Origin: DATCMH01 sp036563505
Lineage (GTDB): Bacteria; Pseudomonadota; Alphaproteobacteria; Rhizobiales; Beijerinckiaceae
Direction of reading: 5' to 3'
DNA: 64,000 nt
Assembly (NCBI GenBank): GCA_036563505.1
Contig: DATCMH010000001.1
Location: 62,001-126,000, forward strand
Shown: one piece after another, positions 45,542 through 54,293 of the stretch
Numbering within the stretch: the first letter of the stretch is position 1
How the letters are laid out: every line of letters begins with the position of its first letter
Notes under the pieces: model-generated
What the model saw: the letters and a program-made list of their open reading frames with translations, nothing else
What the model was told of the DNA's origin: nothing
Database searches by the model: none
Position numbers and translations under genes: made by a program

Positions 45542-45814
45542 TCAGTCCTCACTGCGCAGGTACCGGAACACGTACTGCGCCGACAAATGTAAGCCCGCCG
45601 CCACGAAAAACCAAACGAGGCGCTTCAGTTCCAAGAGTGAGCCCGGCTCGCTGACACCTGGAATGACGATCGCCGCGCCCGCGACACCCAGCGAGAGCGC
45701 GTTGAGCGACGACGCGAGAAGCTTTACGCGCTCGTTCGTCCGCTTGGCGGCGAGCTTTCGTGCCGAGGTTTCGGGACTGATCATCGAGAGGTCGTGCGGG
45801 CTGACCGATGTCAT
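45542..45814 (-). CDS. small two-helix membrane protein
   Basis: A 90-residue protein: a charged N-terminus (ARKLAAKRTNERVKLLAS) followed by two membrane helices (about residues 34-52 and 67-84) and a short RYLRSED tail. NERVKLLA..LNAL recurs, as I remember, in small hypothetical proteins of Rhizobiales. It is convergent with the thioesterase and divergent from the DeoR gene. Function unknown. Confidence 0.7.
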   Translation of the reverse strand: MTSVSPHDLSMISPETSARKLAAKRTNERVKLLASSLNALSLGVAGAAIVIPGVSEPGSLLELKRLVWFFVAAGLHLSAQYVFRYLRSED

Positions 45815-45908
45815 AGGTCATGAGACCCGATCGCGCGAGAGAAGGCGTGTTGTTCGGGACCTCTCCGCTTGCGATCAAGCCGATACCTCGCGCAAGGTGC
45901 GCGCGACG

Positions 45909-46706
45909 ATGCCCGAGCCGACCCCTCTCTCCTCCGAGCGCCTGAAGAAGGCCGCCCGCCACCGCCTCATCATCGCGGAACTCACGACGCGCGCGACCGT
46001 GCGCACCTCTTCCCTGGCCCAGCGGCTCGGCGTGTCGGCCGAGACGGTGCGGCGCGACATCGAGGAACTGACCGAGCGAGGGCTCGTCAACCGCACTTAC
46101 GGCGGCGCGGCGGGCCGGCACGTCGGCGTTCAGCCCGAGTTCCGCGACCGCAGCGCCATGGCCGTCGCCGAGCGCCAGCGCATCGCCGAGGCCGCCGCCG
46201 CCCTCGTCCAGCCGGGCGACGTGCTGATGGTCGATTCCGGCTCGACCACCACGCATTTTGCCCACGCTCTAGCCCATCGGGCCGAGAAGGTGACGGTGCT
46301 CACCAACAGCCTCGGCGTGGCCAATGCCCTCGCCGACCAGGGCGCGAGCCGGGTCGTGCTCTGCCCGGGCGATTTCTCGGCGCGCGAGCGCGGCGTCTAC
46401 GGTCCCGAGACCACGGCCTTCCTCAACCGCTTCAATGCCGACCTCGCCTTCATCGGCGCGAGCGGCCTCACCCCGGACGGACCGTCCGACGTCGAGACCC
46501 AGGCCTGCTGGATCAAGCGCACCATGTTCGCGCGGTCCGAGCGGCGCATCCTGCTCGCCGATTCCACCAAGTTCGACCGTCGCGGGTTCGAGGTGATCTG
46601 CGGCTGGAGCGAACTCACCGACGTCGTCACCGATCAGGAGCCCGACGGCCTGCTCGGCGAATCCCTGCGGCAAGGCGGTCCGCGGCTGCACCTCGCGAGG
46701 GGCTGA
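45909..46706 (+). CDS. DeoR family transcriptional regulator
   Basis: A 265-residue DeoR regulator: winged helix near residues 15-70 (TSSLAQRLGVSAETVRRDI) and a sugar-phosphate-binding DeoR_C domain (MVDSGSTTTHFAHAL; IGASGLTPDG; LLADSTKFDRRGF). The start is ATG 45909; the frame is open upstream but without family sequence. No sugar catabolic genes adjoin, so the target is unclear. Confidence 0.92.
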   Translation: MPEPTPLSSERLKKAARHRLIIAELTTRATVRTSSLAQRLGVSAETVRRDIEELTERGLVNRTYGGAAGRHVGVQPEFRDRSAMAVAERQRIAEAAAALVQPGDVLMVDSGSTTTHFAHALAHRAEKVTVLTNSLGVANALADQGASRVVLCPGDFSARERGVYGPETTAFLNRFNADLAFIGASGLTPDGPSDVETQACWIKRTMFARSERRILLADSTKFDRRGFEVICGWSELTDVVTDQEPDGLLGESLRQGGPRLHLARG

Positions 46707-46732
46707 TCGCCCGCTTTTGAAACATAGTTTGT

Positions 46733-46761
46733 TTGACCTTCCACATCCCCGTGCCTATCTT
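46733..46761 (+). promoter_or_regulatory. candidate sigma70 promoter of the Nudix gene
   Basis: TTGACC (46733-46738), a 17-bp spacer and TATCTT (46756-46761). Five of six -35 positions match and the spacing is ideal; the leader to the Nudix start is about 60 bases. Confidence 0.6.
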
Positions 46762-46825
46762 TCCACACGGCGGCGGCGCGCGATTCCTTTACTTTCCCTG
46801 GAACAAACTTGGCCGTTGCCGGTTC

Positions 46826-47299
46826 ATGGAACCTGTCACGAACGCGCGGCCAATGAAGAAGAACGAGCCTGACACCTGCATCCAGTACGGCGCCCTGCCC
46901 TTCGCGCGGGACGACGGCGGAGCCGTGCGCATCATGCTCGTCACGTCCCGCGAGACGAAGCGTTGGATCATTCCCAAAGGCTGGCCGCTGAAGAACCGAC
47001 CGCCCCACGGCACGGCGGCGCGCGAGGCCTACGAGGAAGCGGGCCTCGTCGGCCGCATCGGCGAGCGGTCGATCGGAACCTACCGCTATGAGAAGCGGCT
47101 CAAGCACCAGCGCTCGGTGACCTGCGCGGTGGACGTGTTCCCGCTCGAGGTCGAGCGGCAGCTCAAGAAATGGCCGGAGAAGGCGGAGCGGGACTGCCGT
47201 TGGTTCTCCCCCACGGAAGCGGCCGCGGCCGTGGACGAAGAAGAGCTGTCGCGCATCATCGCCTCGCTCGGTGAACAGGCCGTCCCCGTTCCGGCTTAA
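46826..47299 (+). CDS. Nudix hydrolase, diphosphoinositol-polyphosphate-hydrolase-like
   Basis: A 157-residue Nudix protein. The box reads GWPLKNR...REAYEEAGL: the catalytic REAYEEAGL is intact, but the first Glu of Gx5E is Arg. WIIPKGWP and the Lys/Arg-rich strand YRYEKRLKHQRS resemble bacterial DIPP-like enzymes. Likely hydrolyses a nucleoside or inositol pyrophosphate. ATG 46826 is used; ATG 46853 is also possible. Confidence 0.88.
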   Translation: MEPVTNARPMKKNEPDTCIQYGALPFARDDGGAVRIMLVTSRETKRWIIPKGWPLKNRPPHGTAAREAYEEAGLVGRIGERSIGTYRYEKRLKHQRSVTCAVDVFPLEVERQLKKWPEKAERDCRWFSPTEAAAAVDEEELSRIIASLGEQAVPVPA

Positions 47300-47307
47300 G
47301 CCACTGC

Positions 47308-47320
47308 TTCCGTTACGGAA
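47308..47320. promoter_or_regulatory. short palindrome upstream of the GGDEF-EAL gene
   Basis: TTCCGT-T-ACGGAA, a perfect 13-bp palindrome about 95 bp before the start, in the 114-bp gap after the Nudix gene. It could be an operator; no regulator is known. Confidence 0.3.
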
Positions 47321-47413
47321 ACAACCGCCTCCGCAACCTCGCCTTAACATAAGATGGTCTAGCGTCCGCCCAACAAGACCAGCGCCCGCCACGGGCGCGA
47401 CAGGGGCAGGCGA

Positions 47414-49636
47414 ATGACGTTTCTGGTCGGCGCCAACGAGTGCGAACGGCTTCGGGCCCTTCGCGACCTGCGCATCCTCGGCACGGGCCCGGACCCGCTT
47501 CTCGACCATGCCGTCGCGCTCACGCGCACGCTGCTCGGCACGCCGACTGTCCTCGTCTCCCTCGTCGAAGAGGACCATCAGTGGTTCAAGGCCCGCTGCG
47601 GCCTTGACGTCGACTCGACCTGGCGGGACGTCGCCTTCTGCAACTACACCATCCTCGACGACGAGCTTCTCGTCGTGCCGGACGCTCGGCTCGACCCGCG
47701 CTTTGCCGACAACCCGCTGGTGACCGGCGCGCCGCATATCCGCTTCTACGTTGGCGCCCCGCTCTCCCTCGATCCGGGGCTGCGGATCGGCACCTTGTGC
47801 GCCATCGACGACAAGCCCCGCGACCTCGACTCGCGGGAGCGGGCCGCGTTCCTCGACCTTGCCGCCCTCGTCGTCGGACAATTCCGGCGCCATCGGGACG
47901 CGCTCGCGGCGCAGGAACAGGGCCGGCTGCTCAAGCGCAAGGAAGCGGTGCTGGCCCAAGCCGAGCGCCTCGCCAATGTCGGCGGCTGGGAATTCGACTT
48001 CGCCACGCGGGAGCTCATCTGGTCGGATCAGATGTACCGGCTCTACGACCTTCCGGTCGGCCGCCCTCCCGCCGTGCGGGTGGCGCACGCCGCGTTCCTG
48101 CCGGAGGACATGGACCGCATCTTGGCCTTGCGCAACCAGGCCATGGCCGGCGGGGGCGGCTTCGAACTCGAAGTGCCCTTCACCAGTGCCCTCGGGCGGC
48201 AACGGCGCGTTCAGATCGCCGCGGATTGCGAGTTCGTCGACGGTCGCCCGGCGCGGTTCTACGGCATCCTGAAGGATATCACCGAGCACCATGCCGCGGA
48301 GCAGCGGCTCTGGAGCATCGCGAACAAGGACGCGCTCACGGGGCTGCCCAACCGCTCACTCTTTCAGACGCGCCTCGAGGAGGGCCTGCGGACGGCATCA
48401 GCGTCCGGCACGCGGCTCGGCCTGATCATCGTCGACATCGACAAGTTCAAGGAGGTGAACGACAGCCTTGGGCACGATGCCGGCGACGCGCTGCTGCGCC
48501 TCGTGGCCGAGCGGCTGCGGGCCTGCGTCCCGCAAGACAGCACCGTGGCACGGCTCGGCGGCGACGAGTTCGGGATCATCGTCCCCGATCTCGACGACCT
48601 CGACCACGCCCAGATGCTGGCGGAATTCATCATCGCACGCCTGCGGGCGCCCGCGATGCACGGTGACGCGCGGCTCACCTGCCGCGCCAGCGTCGGCGTG
48701 GCGGTCCATCCCGACCACGACGCGAGCCCGGCGGAACTCCTCAAAAGCGCTGATCTCGCGCTCTATGCGGCGAAGTCCGCCGGCCGCGACGGTTTCGTGG
48801 TCTATGAACCTGCGATGCGCGCCCGCATGCAGCGCCGGGTCGCGGTGCTGAACCAGGCAAGGGACGCCCTCGCGGAGGATCGCATCCTCCCCTACTACCA
48901 GCCCAAAGTGGCCCTCGACACCGGCCGGGTCATGGGCTTCGAGGCGCTCCTGCGCTGGCGCCACCCGACGGACGGGCTCAAGCGCCCGGCCACCATCGCG
49001 GAAGCGTTCGAGGATCCCGAGCTCGCCGTGGAGGTGGGGCGCCGGATGCTCGACCGGGTCGTGGCGGACATGCGCGGCTGGCTCGACCGCGGCGTTCCCT
49101 TCGGCACGGTGGCGCTCAACGTCTCGGCGGCCGAGTTCTCACGCTCGAACTTCGCCGAACGGGTCCTCAATCGCCTCGCCGCGGCGGGGATCGGCGCCGA
49201 CCGGCTCGAGGTCGAGGTGACCGAGACCGTGTTCCTCGGCCAGGGCGCCGAGGCGGTCGGCCTCGCCCTTCAGAACTTGGATGCCCACCGCGTCGCGGTG
49301 TCACTCGACGATTTCGGCACGGGCTACGCCTCGCTGACGCACCTCAAGCAATTCCCGGTGCGCTGGCTCAAGATCGACCGCTCCTTCATCAAGGACATCG
49401 AGCACGACGGCAACGCCGCCGCCATCGTCCACGCGGTGATCTCGCTCGGCCAGAGCCTCGGCATCGGGCTCGTGGCGGAGGGGATCGAGACGCAAGGGCA
49501 GCTCGAGTTCCTGCGCCGGCGGCGCTGCGATCTCGGCCAGGGCTACCTCATCGGCAAGCCGATGGTCGGCAGCCGGGTGCCGCACTTCGTCGAAGCCGCG
49601 ATGCCCCGCGACCCGCGGCTCGGGATCGCCGTCTAG
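47414..49636 (+). CDS. GAF-PAS-GGDEF-EAL cyclic-di-GMP turnover protein
   Basis: A 740-residue cytoplasmic protein with GAF (about 20-160), PAS (about 180-295), diguanylate cyclase (about 300-460, GGDEF at 382-386) and phosphodiesterase (about 475-730) domains. The GGDEF is intact but lacks an RxxD inhibitory site just upstream. The EAL domain keeps EALLRW (E510), LNVSAAEF, EVTETVF, LDDFGTGYASL, LKIDRSFI, AEGIET and QGYLIGKP, so both activities look possible. No membrane helix is seen, so the signals sensed are cytosolic. Confidence 0.93.
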   Translation: MTFLVGANECERLRALRDLRILGTGPDPLLDHAVALTRTLLGTPTVLVSLVEEDHQWFKARCGLDVDSTWRDVAFCNYTILDDELLVVPDARLDPRFADNPLVTGAPHIRFYVGAPLSLDPGLRIGTLCAIDDKPRDLDSRERAAFLDLAALVVGQFRRHRDALAAQEQGRLLKRKEAVLAQAERLANVGGWEFDFATRELIWSDQMYRLYDLPVGRPPAVRVAHAAFLPEDMDRILALRNQAMAGGGGFELEVPFTSALGRQRRVQIAADCEFVDGRPARFYGILKDITEHHAAEQRLWSIANKDALTGLPNRSLFQTRLEEGLRTASASGTRLGLIIVDIDKFKEVNDSLGHDAGDALLRLVAERLRACVPQDSTVARLGGDEFGIIVPDLDDLDHAQMLAEFIIARLRAPAMHGDARLTCRASVGVAVHPDHDASPAELLKSADLALYAAKSAGRDGFVVYEPAMRARMQRRVAVLNQARDALAEDRILPYYQPKVALDTGRVMGFEALLRWRHPTDGLKRPATIAEAFEDPELAVEVGRRMLDRVVADMRGWLDRGVPFGTVALNVSAAEFSRSNFAERVLNRLAAAGIGADRLEVEVTETVFLGQGAEAVGLALQNLDAHRVAVSLDDFGTGYASLTHLKQFPVRWLKIDRSFIKDIEHDGNAAAIVHAVISLGQSLGIGLVAEGIETQGQLEFLRRRRCDLGQGYLIGKPMVGSRVPHFVEAAMPRDPRLGIAV

Positions 49637-49642
49637 GCGGGC

Positions 49643-50311
49643 TCAGACCCGGTAGCGGCCGTTGCGCTTCACGAGCACTGTCACGCCGGGCGGCACGCGG
49701 TTGTACAGCTCGACCACGTCCTCGTTGAGCATGCGGATGCAGCCCGAGGAGACCTGGTCGCCGATGCTCCAGGGCTCGTTGGTGCCGTGGATGCGGAAGA
49801 GGGTGTCGCGGCCGCCCTGGTAAAGATAGAGGGCGCGCGCGCCGAGCGGGTTGTCGAGCCCGGCGCTGCGATGGCGCGGCAGGTCGGGCTTGAGCTTCAC
49901 CATCGTCGTGGTCGGGCTCCAGGCCGGCCAGACGCTCTTGCGCCCGACATAGGCGGTGCCCTTCCAGGAGAAGCCCTGGCGGCCGACGCCGACGCCGTAG
50001 CGGGTCGCCTTGCCGCCCTCCTCGACGAGGTAGAGGAAGCGCTGGTCGATATCGACCACGATGGTGCCGGGCCGCTCCGGGCCGGCATAGGCCACCTGCT
50101 GGCGGGCGAGCTCCGGCTTCATGCGGCTGCGGTCGACGAGGGGCACGTCGAACGGCTTGTCGGGCATCGAGCCGATGTACCAGCCGGACATGTCGTCGTC
50201 GGCAGAAGCCACTTGCGGCGGAGGCGTCGTGCTGCAGGCCGCCAACGGCGCGCCGGCAAGGGCGGCGAGGAAGGCGCGACGGGAGAAGCGGGTCGAGTCG
50301 TTCGAGGACAT
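49643..50311 (-). CDS. L,D-transpeptidase (YkuD family), probable Tat lipoprotein
   Basis: A 222-residue enzyme making 3-3 peptidoglycan cross-links or attaching proteins to peptidoglycan. The N-terminus has a twin-arginine motif SRRAFLAAL and a lipobox LAAC (Cys near residue 26). The catalytic region has IHGTNEP (His about 175) and SSGCIRM (Cys about 191). The start ATG 50311 is chosen because it begins the signal peptide; the frame is open upstream. Confidence 0.92.
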   Translation of the reverse strand: MSSNDSTRFSRRAFLAALAGAPLAACSTTPPPQVASADDDMSGWYIGSMPDKPFDVPLVDRSRMKPELARQQVAYAGPERPGTIVVDIDQRFLYLVEEGGKATRYGVGVGRQGFSWKGTAYVGRKSVWPAWSPTTTMVKLKPDLPRHRSAGLDNPLGARALYLYQGGRDTLFRIHGTNEPWSIGDQVSSGCIRMLNEDVVELYNRVPPGVTVLVKRNGRYRV

Positions 50312-50523
50312 GGGTCCGTGAAACAACTCCAGGGCGGGGCTGACAACCCGCGGCGACCAGCCCGGGGCCATTCGCGAAGCCACCGTGGCCTTTGCGCAAC
50401 GATGCCTGCGCCAGGCTGCCGCATCTCGCGCCCGTTTCGCCCTTCGGCCCGCTTGACGAGAGCCTGACCCGCCGCCGAAGCTCCGCTCCGCCAAACCAAA
50501 ACGACGAACGGGAGGATGAGGGC

Positions 50524-51672
50524 ATGAGGACGGGGTGGATCGCGGCGCTCGCGTTGACGGCGAGCATCGGCGCGGCGCGGGCCCAGGCGCCAGCACAGGG
50601 CGAACCGATCAAGCTCATCGGCGTGGTGGAGCTCTCGGGCGCCGGCGCCACGGCGGGCACGAACTGGCGCAACGGCATCGACCTCGCGGTCGAGCACGTC
50701 AACGCCAAGGGCGGCATCCTCGGCCGTCCGATCCAGATCCTGCACTACGACACGCAGACGAACCCGGGCACGACCCGCGCCGCGGTCCAGCGGGCCATCG
50801 ACGAGGGCACCTACGCGGTGCTGGGTCCCGTCTTCTCCGGCCCGATCGCCGCCTCGATGCAGATCGCCCAGCGTGCCGAGGTCGCCCAGCTCGTCGGCGG
50901 CGAGGCCGCGGGCCTGACGAAGCAGGGCAACGCCTTCCTCTTCCGTACCTCGCTCTCGCAGGCGGACGCGATGCCCAAGCTCGCGAGCTACCTCAAGGAG
51001 CAGGTCAAGGCCGCCTCCGTCGCGGTGGTCTGGGTCAACAACGACTTCGGCAAGGGCGGCCGCGACGTGATGATCCCCGAGCTGCAGAAGCGGGGCATCA
51101 AGGTCGCGGCGGATGTCTCGACCGAGCAGGGCCAGGCGGATTTCGCCGCCGACGTCATCAAGGTGAAGAACTCGGGCGCCGAGGCCGTCTTCGTCTACCT
51201 CAACGAGGAGGAGAGCGCCCGGTTCTTGCGCGCCGCGAAGCAGGCCGGGCTCGACAAGCCCCTCATCGGCGAGACGACGCTGCTCGGCGCCAAGGTGATC
51301 GAGCTCGCGGGCGAGGCGGCGAACGGGGTCCGGGGCCACGTCGGCCTCTCCGTCGACGCCCCCGTCCCCGCCTTCCAGACCTTCGGCAAGGCATACGAGG
51401 CGAAGTTCGGGGTGAAGCCCGACCACAACGGCTTGAAGGGCTACATGGCCGTCCACGCCATCAAGGCGGCGACGCAGCGCATGGGCAAGGTCGACCGCAA
51501 AGGGCTCGCCGCCGCGCTCCACGGCGCCACCGTCACGCCCACGGACGAGCCGGGCATCCTCATCGAGACCACCTGGGACAAGAACGGCGACATCGACCGC
51601 GAGAGCTTCCTCGCCGAGGTGCAGAACGGCCGTCAGGTCATCACCCAGACCCTGCCGAAGCTCGGGCGCTAA
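50524..51672 (+). CDS. ABC transporter substrate-binding protein (Peripla_BP_6; system 2)
   Basis: A 382-residue periplasmic binding protein: signal peptide (residues 1-20, cleavage after ARA) and a type I fold with IKLIGVVELSGAGATAGTNW and VLGPVFSGPIAAS. ATG 50524 is preceded by GGGAGG/GAGGG ribosome sites. It heads a complete rightward operon with livHMGF. It is only distantly like the binding protein of system 1. Ligand unknown; amino acids, urea or amides are typical. Confidence 0.9.
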   Translation: MRTGWIAALALTASIGAARAQAPAQGEPIKLIGVVELSGAGATAGTNWRNGIDLAVEHVNAKGGILGRPIQILHYDTQTNPGTTRAAVQRAIDEGTYAVLGPVFSGPIAASMQIAQRAEVAQLVGGEAAGLTKQGNAFLFRTSLSQADAMPKLASYLKEQVKAASVAVVWVNNDFGKGGRDVMIPELQKRGIKVAADVSTEQGQADFAADVIKVKNSGAEAVFVYLNEEESARFLRAAKQAGLDKPLIGETTLLGAKVIELAGEAANGVRGHVGLSVDAPVPAFQTFGKAYEAKFGVKPDHNGLKGYMAVHAIKAATQRMGKVDRKGLAAALHGATVTPTDEPGILIETTWDKNGDIDRESFLAEVQNGRQVITQTLPKLGR

Positions 51673-51682
51673 ACCCTAGCCA

Positions 51683-52561
51683 ATGACCGAGTTCCTGCAG
51701 CTCGTCCTGGCGGGCCTCGCCACGGGCGCGATCTACGCGCTCGCGGCGATCGGCTTCACCCTCGTCTGGCAGACCTCCCAGACGATCAACTTCGCCCAGG
51801 GCGAGTTCGTCATGCTGCCGGCCATCCTGGTGCTGGCGCTGGTGCGCTTCGCAGGCTGGCCCCTGCCGGCGGCGATCGCCGCCGCCGCGCTCCTCTTCGT
51901 CGTGATTTTCGGGTTCGGCTTCAAGCGGATCGTCGTCGACCCGATGATCCGCCACGGGGTGCTGCCCCTCGCCATCGCCACCATGGCGCTCGCCATCCTG
52001 ATGCGCGAGGGTGCCAAGGACGGCTTCTCGGCGGAGGCGCAAGCCTTCCCCTCCCTCGTGCCGACGGGCGCGGTGACCCTCTTCGGCGCCTCCCTCTCGC
52101 TGCGGGATCTCTCGATCCTCGCGGTCGCGTGCCTGGCCGTCCTCGCCCTGCACCTCTTCTTAGGCCATACCCGCACCGGCCGGATGATGCAGGCGACCGC
52201 GCAGAATCCGGACGTCGCCCGCATTCTCGGCGTTCCGGTCGAGCGGATGATCCTGCTCACCTTCGCGATCAACGCCGCGCTCGCCGTCGTCGCCTCCCTC
52301 CTGGTCTCGCCGATCTACCTCGCCAAGTTCTCGAACGGCGAGACGATCGGCCTCGCCGCCTTCATCGCGGCGATCGTCGGCGGCTTCAACCAGGTGCGGG
52401 GCGCCCTCGTCGGCGGTCTCCTCGTCGGGCTCGTCGACAACCTGTCGGCGGCCTACGTCTCCGCGTCCTATCGCACGGCGGTGCCCCTCGCCCTCTTGGT
52501 CATGGTCATCCTCCTCAAGCCCGAAGGCCTGCTCGGGCGCCGCGAGGAACGGGCCGTATGA
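51683..52561 (+). CDS. livH: branched-chain amino acid type ABC transporter permease LivH (system 2)
   Basis: A 292-residue permease with about eight membrane helices and the LivH region AIGFTLVWQTSQTINFAQGE. It begins 10 bp after the binding-protein gene and overlaps livM by ATGA at 52558-52561. Confidence 0.93.
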   Translation: MTEFLQLVLAGLATGAIYALAAIGFTLVWQTSQTINFAQGEFVMLPAILVLALVRFAGWPLPAAIAAAALLFVVIFGFGFKRIVVDPMIRHGVLPLAIATMALAILMREGAKDGFSAEAQAFPSLVPTGAVTLFGASLSLRDLSILAVACLAVLALHLFLGHTRTGRMMQATAQNPDVARILGVPVERMILLTFAINAALAVVASLLVSPIYLAKFSNGETIGLAAFIAAIVGGFNQVRGALVGGLLVGLVDNLSAAYVSASYRTAVPLALLVMVILLKPEGLLGRREERAV

Positions 52562-53550
52562 GGCGGCTCGACCTCAACCTCTTCGTCCTCCTGCTCGGGG
52601 CCGCGATCCTGTGGGTCGCGCCCGCCGGCTTCGGCAATTACGGGCTCTACGTGCTCTCGCTCTGGCTCGTGACGGCGGTCGCGGCCATGGGGCTCAACCT
52701 GACGCTCGGCTATGCCGGCCAGGTGTCCCTCGCCCAGGCGGCCTTCCTGGGGCTCGGCGCCTATGCCACGGCGCTGATGACGGCGAAGCTCGGGCTGCCC
52801 TGGTGGCTGGCCTTTTGCGCCTCGGGGCTCTTGTGCTTCGCGATCGGCATCGGGCTCGGGGTGCCGGCGCTCCGGGTTCAGCACCATTACCTCGCCTTCG
52901 TGACGCTCGCCTTCGCTACCGTCGTCTACCTGGTCGCACGCAACGAGCAGTGGCTCACGGGCGGCGTCTACGGCCTTGCCAACATCCCGCGCCCGGCCGT
53001 GCTCGGCGACAAGCTCAACGGCAACCTGCCGTTCTACCGCTTCGTCCTCGCCGTCGCGCTAGGCTTGGCCCTCGTCCAGTGGTGGATCCTGCGCTCGCCC
53101 TGGGGCCGCGCCTTCCAAGCGCTTCGCGAGAATCCCTTGCGCGCCGCAAGCCTCGGCGTCGATGTCAGGCTCTACACCCTTCTCGCCTTCGCTTTGGGGG
53201 CAGCCTATGGCGGCTTCGCGGGGGCGCTCTACGCGCCGCTCGTCGAGTTCATCGATCCGGCCCCCTTCGCCTTGTCCCAGTCGCTCATGCTGCTCCTGAT
53301 GGTGATCGCGGGCGGGGCGGGGTACTTCCTCTCCCCCTTCCTCGGCGCGCTCGTCGGTGTGGCGTTACCTGAATGGCTGCGCTTCACGGGCGGCGCCTAT
53401 CTCCTCTTCTTCGCGGGCGCGGTCATGGTGCTCCTTGTGGTCTCGCCGCAGGGCTTGATGGGCCTCGCCGACCGCGCGGTTCAGCTCGTGAGGGAGCGCC
53501 GGCGGCGTCCCGAACCCGCGGCTGCGCCTCAGCCGAGCGAGGTCCGATGA
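52558..53550 (+). CDS. livM: branched-chain amino acid type ABC transporter permease LivM (system 2)
   Basis: A 330-residue permease with about nine to ten membrane helices and GYAGQVSLAQAAFLGLGAYA. The ATG at 52558 overlaps the livH stop; the stop overlaps the livG start by ATGA. Confidence 0.93.
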   Translation: MRRLDLNLFVLLLGAAILWVAPAGFGNYGLYVLSLWLVTAVAAMGLNLTLGYAGQVSLAQAAFLGLGAYATALMTAKLGLPWWLAFCASGLLCFAIGIGLGVPALRVQHHYLAFVTLAFATVVYLVARNEQWLTGGVYGLANIPRPAVLGDKLNGNLPFYRFVLAVALGLALVQWWILRSPWGRAFQALRENPLRAASLGVDVRLYTLLAFALGAAYGGFAGALYAPLVEFIDPAPFALSQSLMLLLMVIAGGAGYFLSPFLGALVGVALPEWLRFTGGAYLLFFAGAVMVLLVVSPQGLMGLADRAVQLVRERRRRPEPAAAPQPSEVR

Positions 53551-54290
53551 GTCCCGTGCTCGCGGTCGAGAACCTGACGCGGCGCTTCGGCGGCCTCACC
53601 GCCGTGGACGACGTCTCGCTCGCCGTCCGGCCAGGCGAGATCCTGGGCGTCATCGGGCCGAATGGCTCGGGCAAGTCGACCTTGTTCAACTGCATCCTCG
53701 GCCAGCTCAAGCCCTCGAGCGGCCGGGTGCGCCTCGATGGTGAGGACGTCACAGGCCTCGCCCCCACCGCCCTCAACCGGCGCGGTGTGAGCCGCACCTT
53801 CCAGCTTCTCCAGGTTTTTCCGAACCTCACCGTGCGCGAGAACCTCATCCTCGCGGGCCAGGAGCACCGGGGCTCCCTCCTCTCCCGCCTCGCCGGGCCG
53901 CGGGACGCCGGCCTGTCGTCCGAGGCGGAGCGGATGACCGCTTTCTTCCGCCTCTCCCACCTCGCGGACGCCAAGGCGGGGCGCCTCTCCTACGGCCAGC
54001 AAAAACTCCTCGACGCAGCGATGGCCTTCATGGCCGGCCCGCGCCTCGTCCTCCTCGACGAGCCGGCGGGCGGCGTGAACCCTACGATGCTCGGAACCTT
54101 GCGGGACCGCCTCAAGGCACTCAACGCCGAAGCCGGCGCCACCTTCGTGGTGATCGAGCACAACATGGATTTCGTCATGGCGCTGTGCACCCGCCTCGTC
54201 GTGCTGGCGGAGGGCCGCGTCATCGCCGAGGGCGAGCCGGCGTCCGTGCGCGCCGACAAGGCCGTCATCGACGCCTATCTGGGGCACTGA
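53547..54290 (+). CDS. livG: branched-chain amino acid type ABC transporter ATPase LivG (system 2)
   Basis: A 247-residue ABC ATPase with Walker A GPNGSGKST at 37-45, signature LSYGQQKLLDAA, Walker B LVLLDEPAGGVNP and VIEHNMD. Coupled to livM by a start-stop overlap. Confidence 0.93.
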   Translation: MSPVLAVENLTRRFGGLTAVDDVSLAVRPGEILGVIGPNGSGKSTLFNCILGQLKPSSGRVRLDGEDVTGLAPTALNRRGVSRTFQLLQVFPNLTVRENLILAGQEHRGSLLSRLAGPRDAGLSSEAERMTAFFRLSHLADAKAGRLSYGQQKLLDAAMAFMAGPRLVLLDEPAGGVNPTMLGTLRDRLKALNAEAGATFVVIEHNMDFVMALCTRLVVLAEGRVIAEGEPASVRADKAVIDAYLGH

Positions 54291-54293
54291 GAG

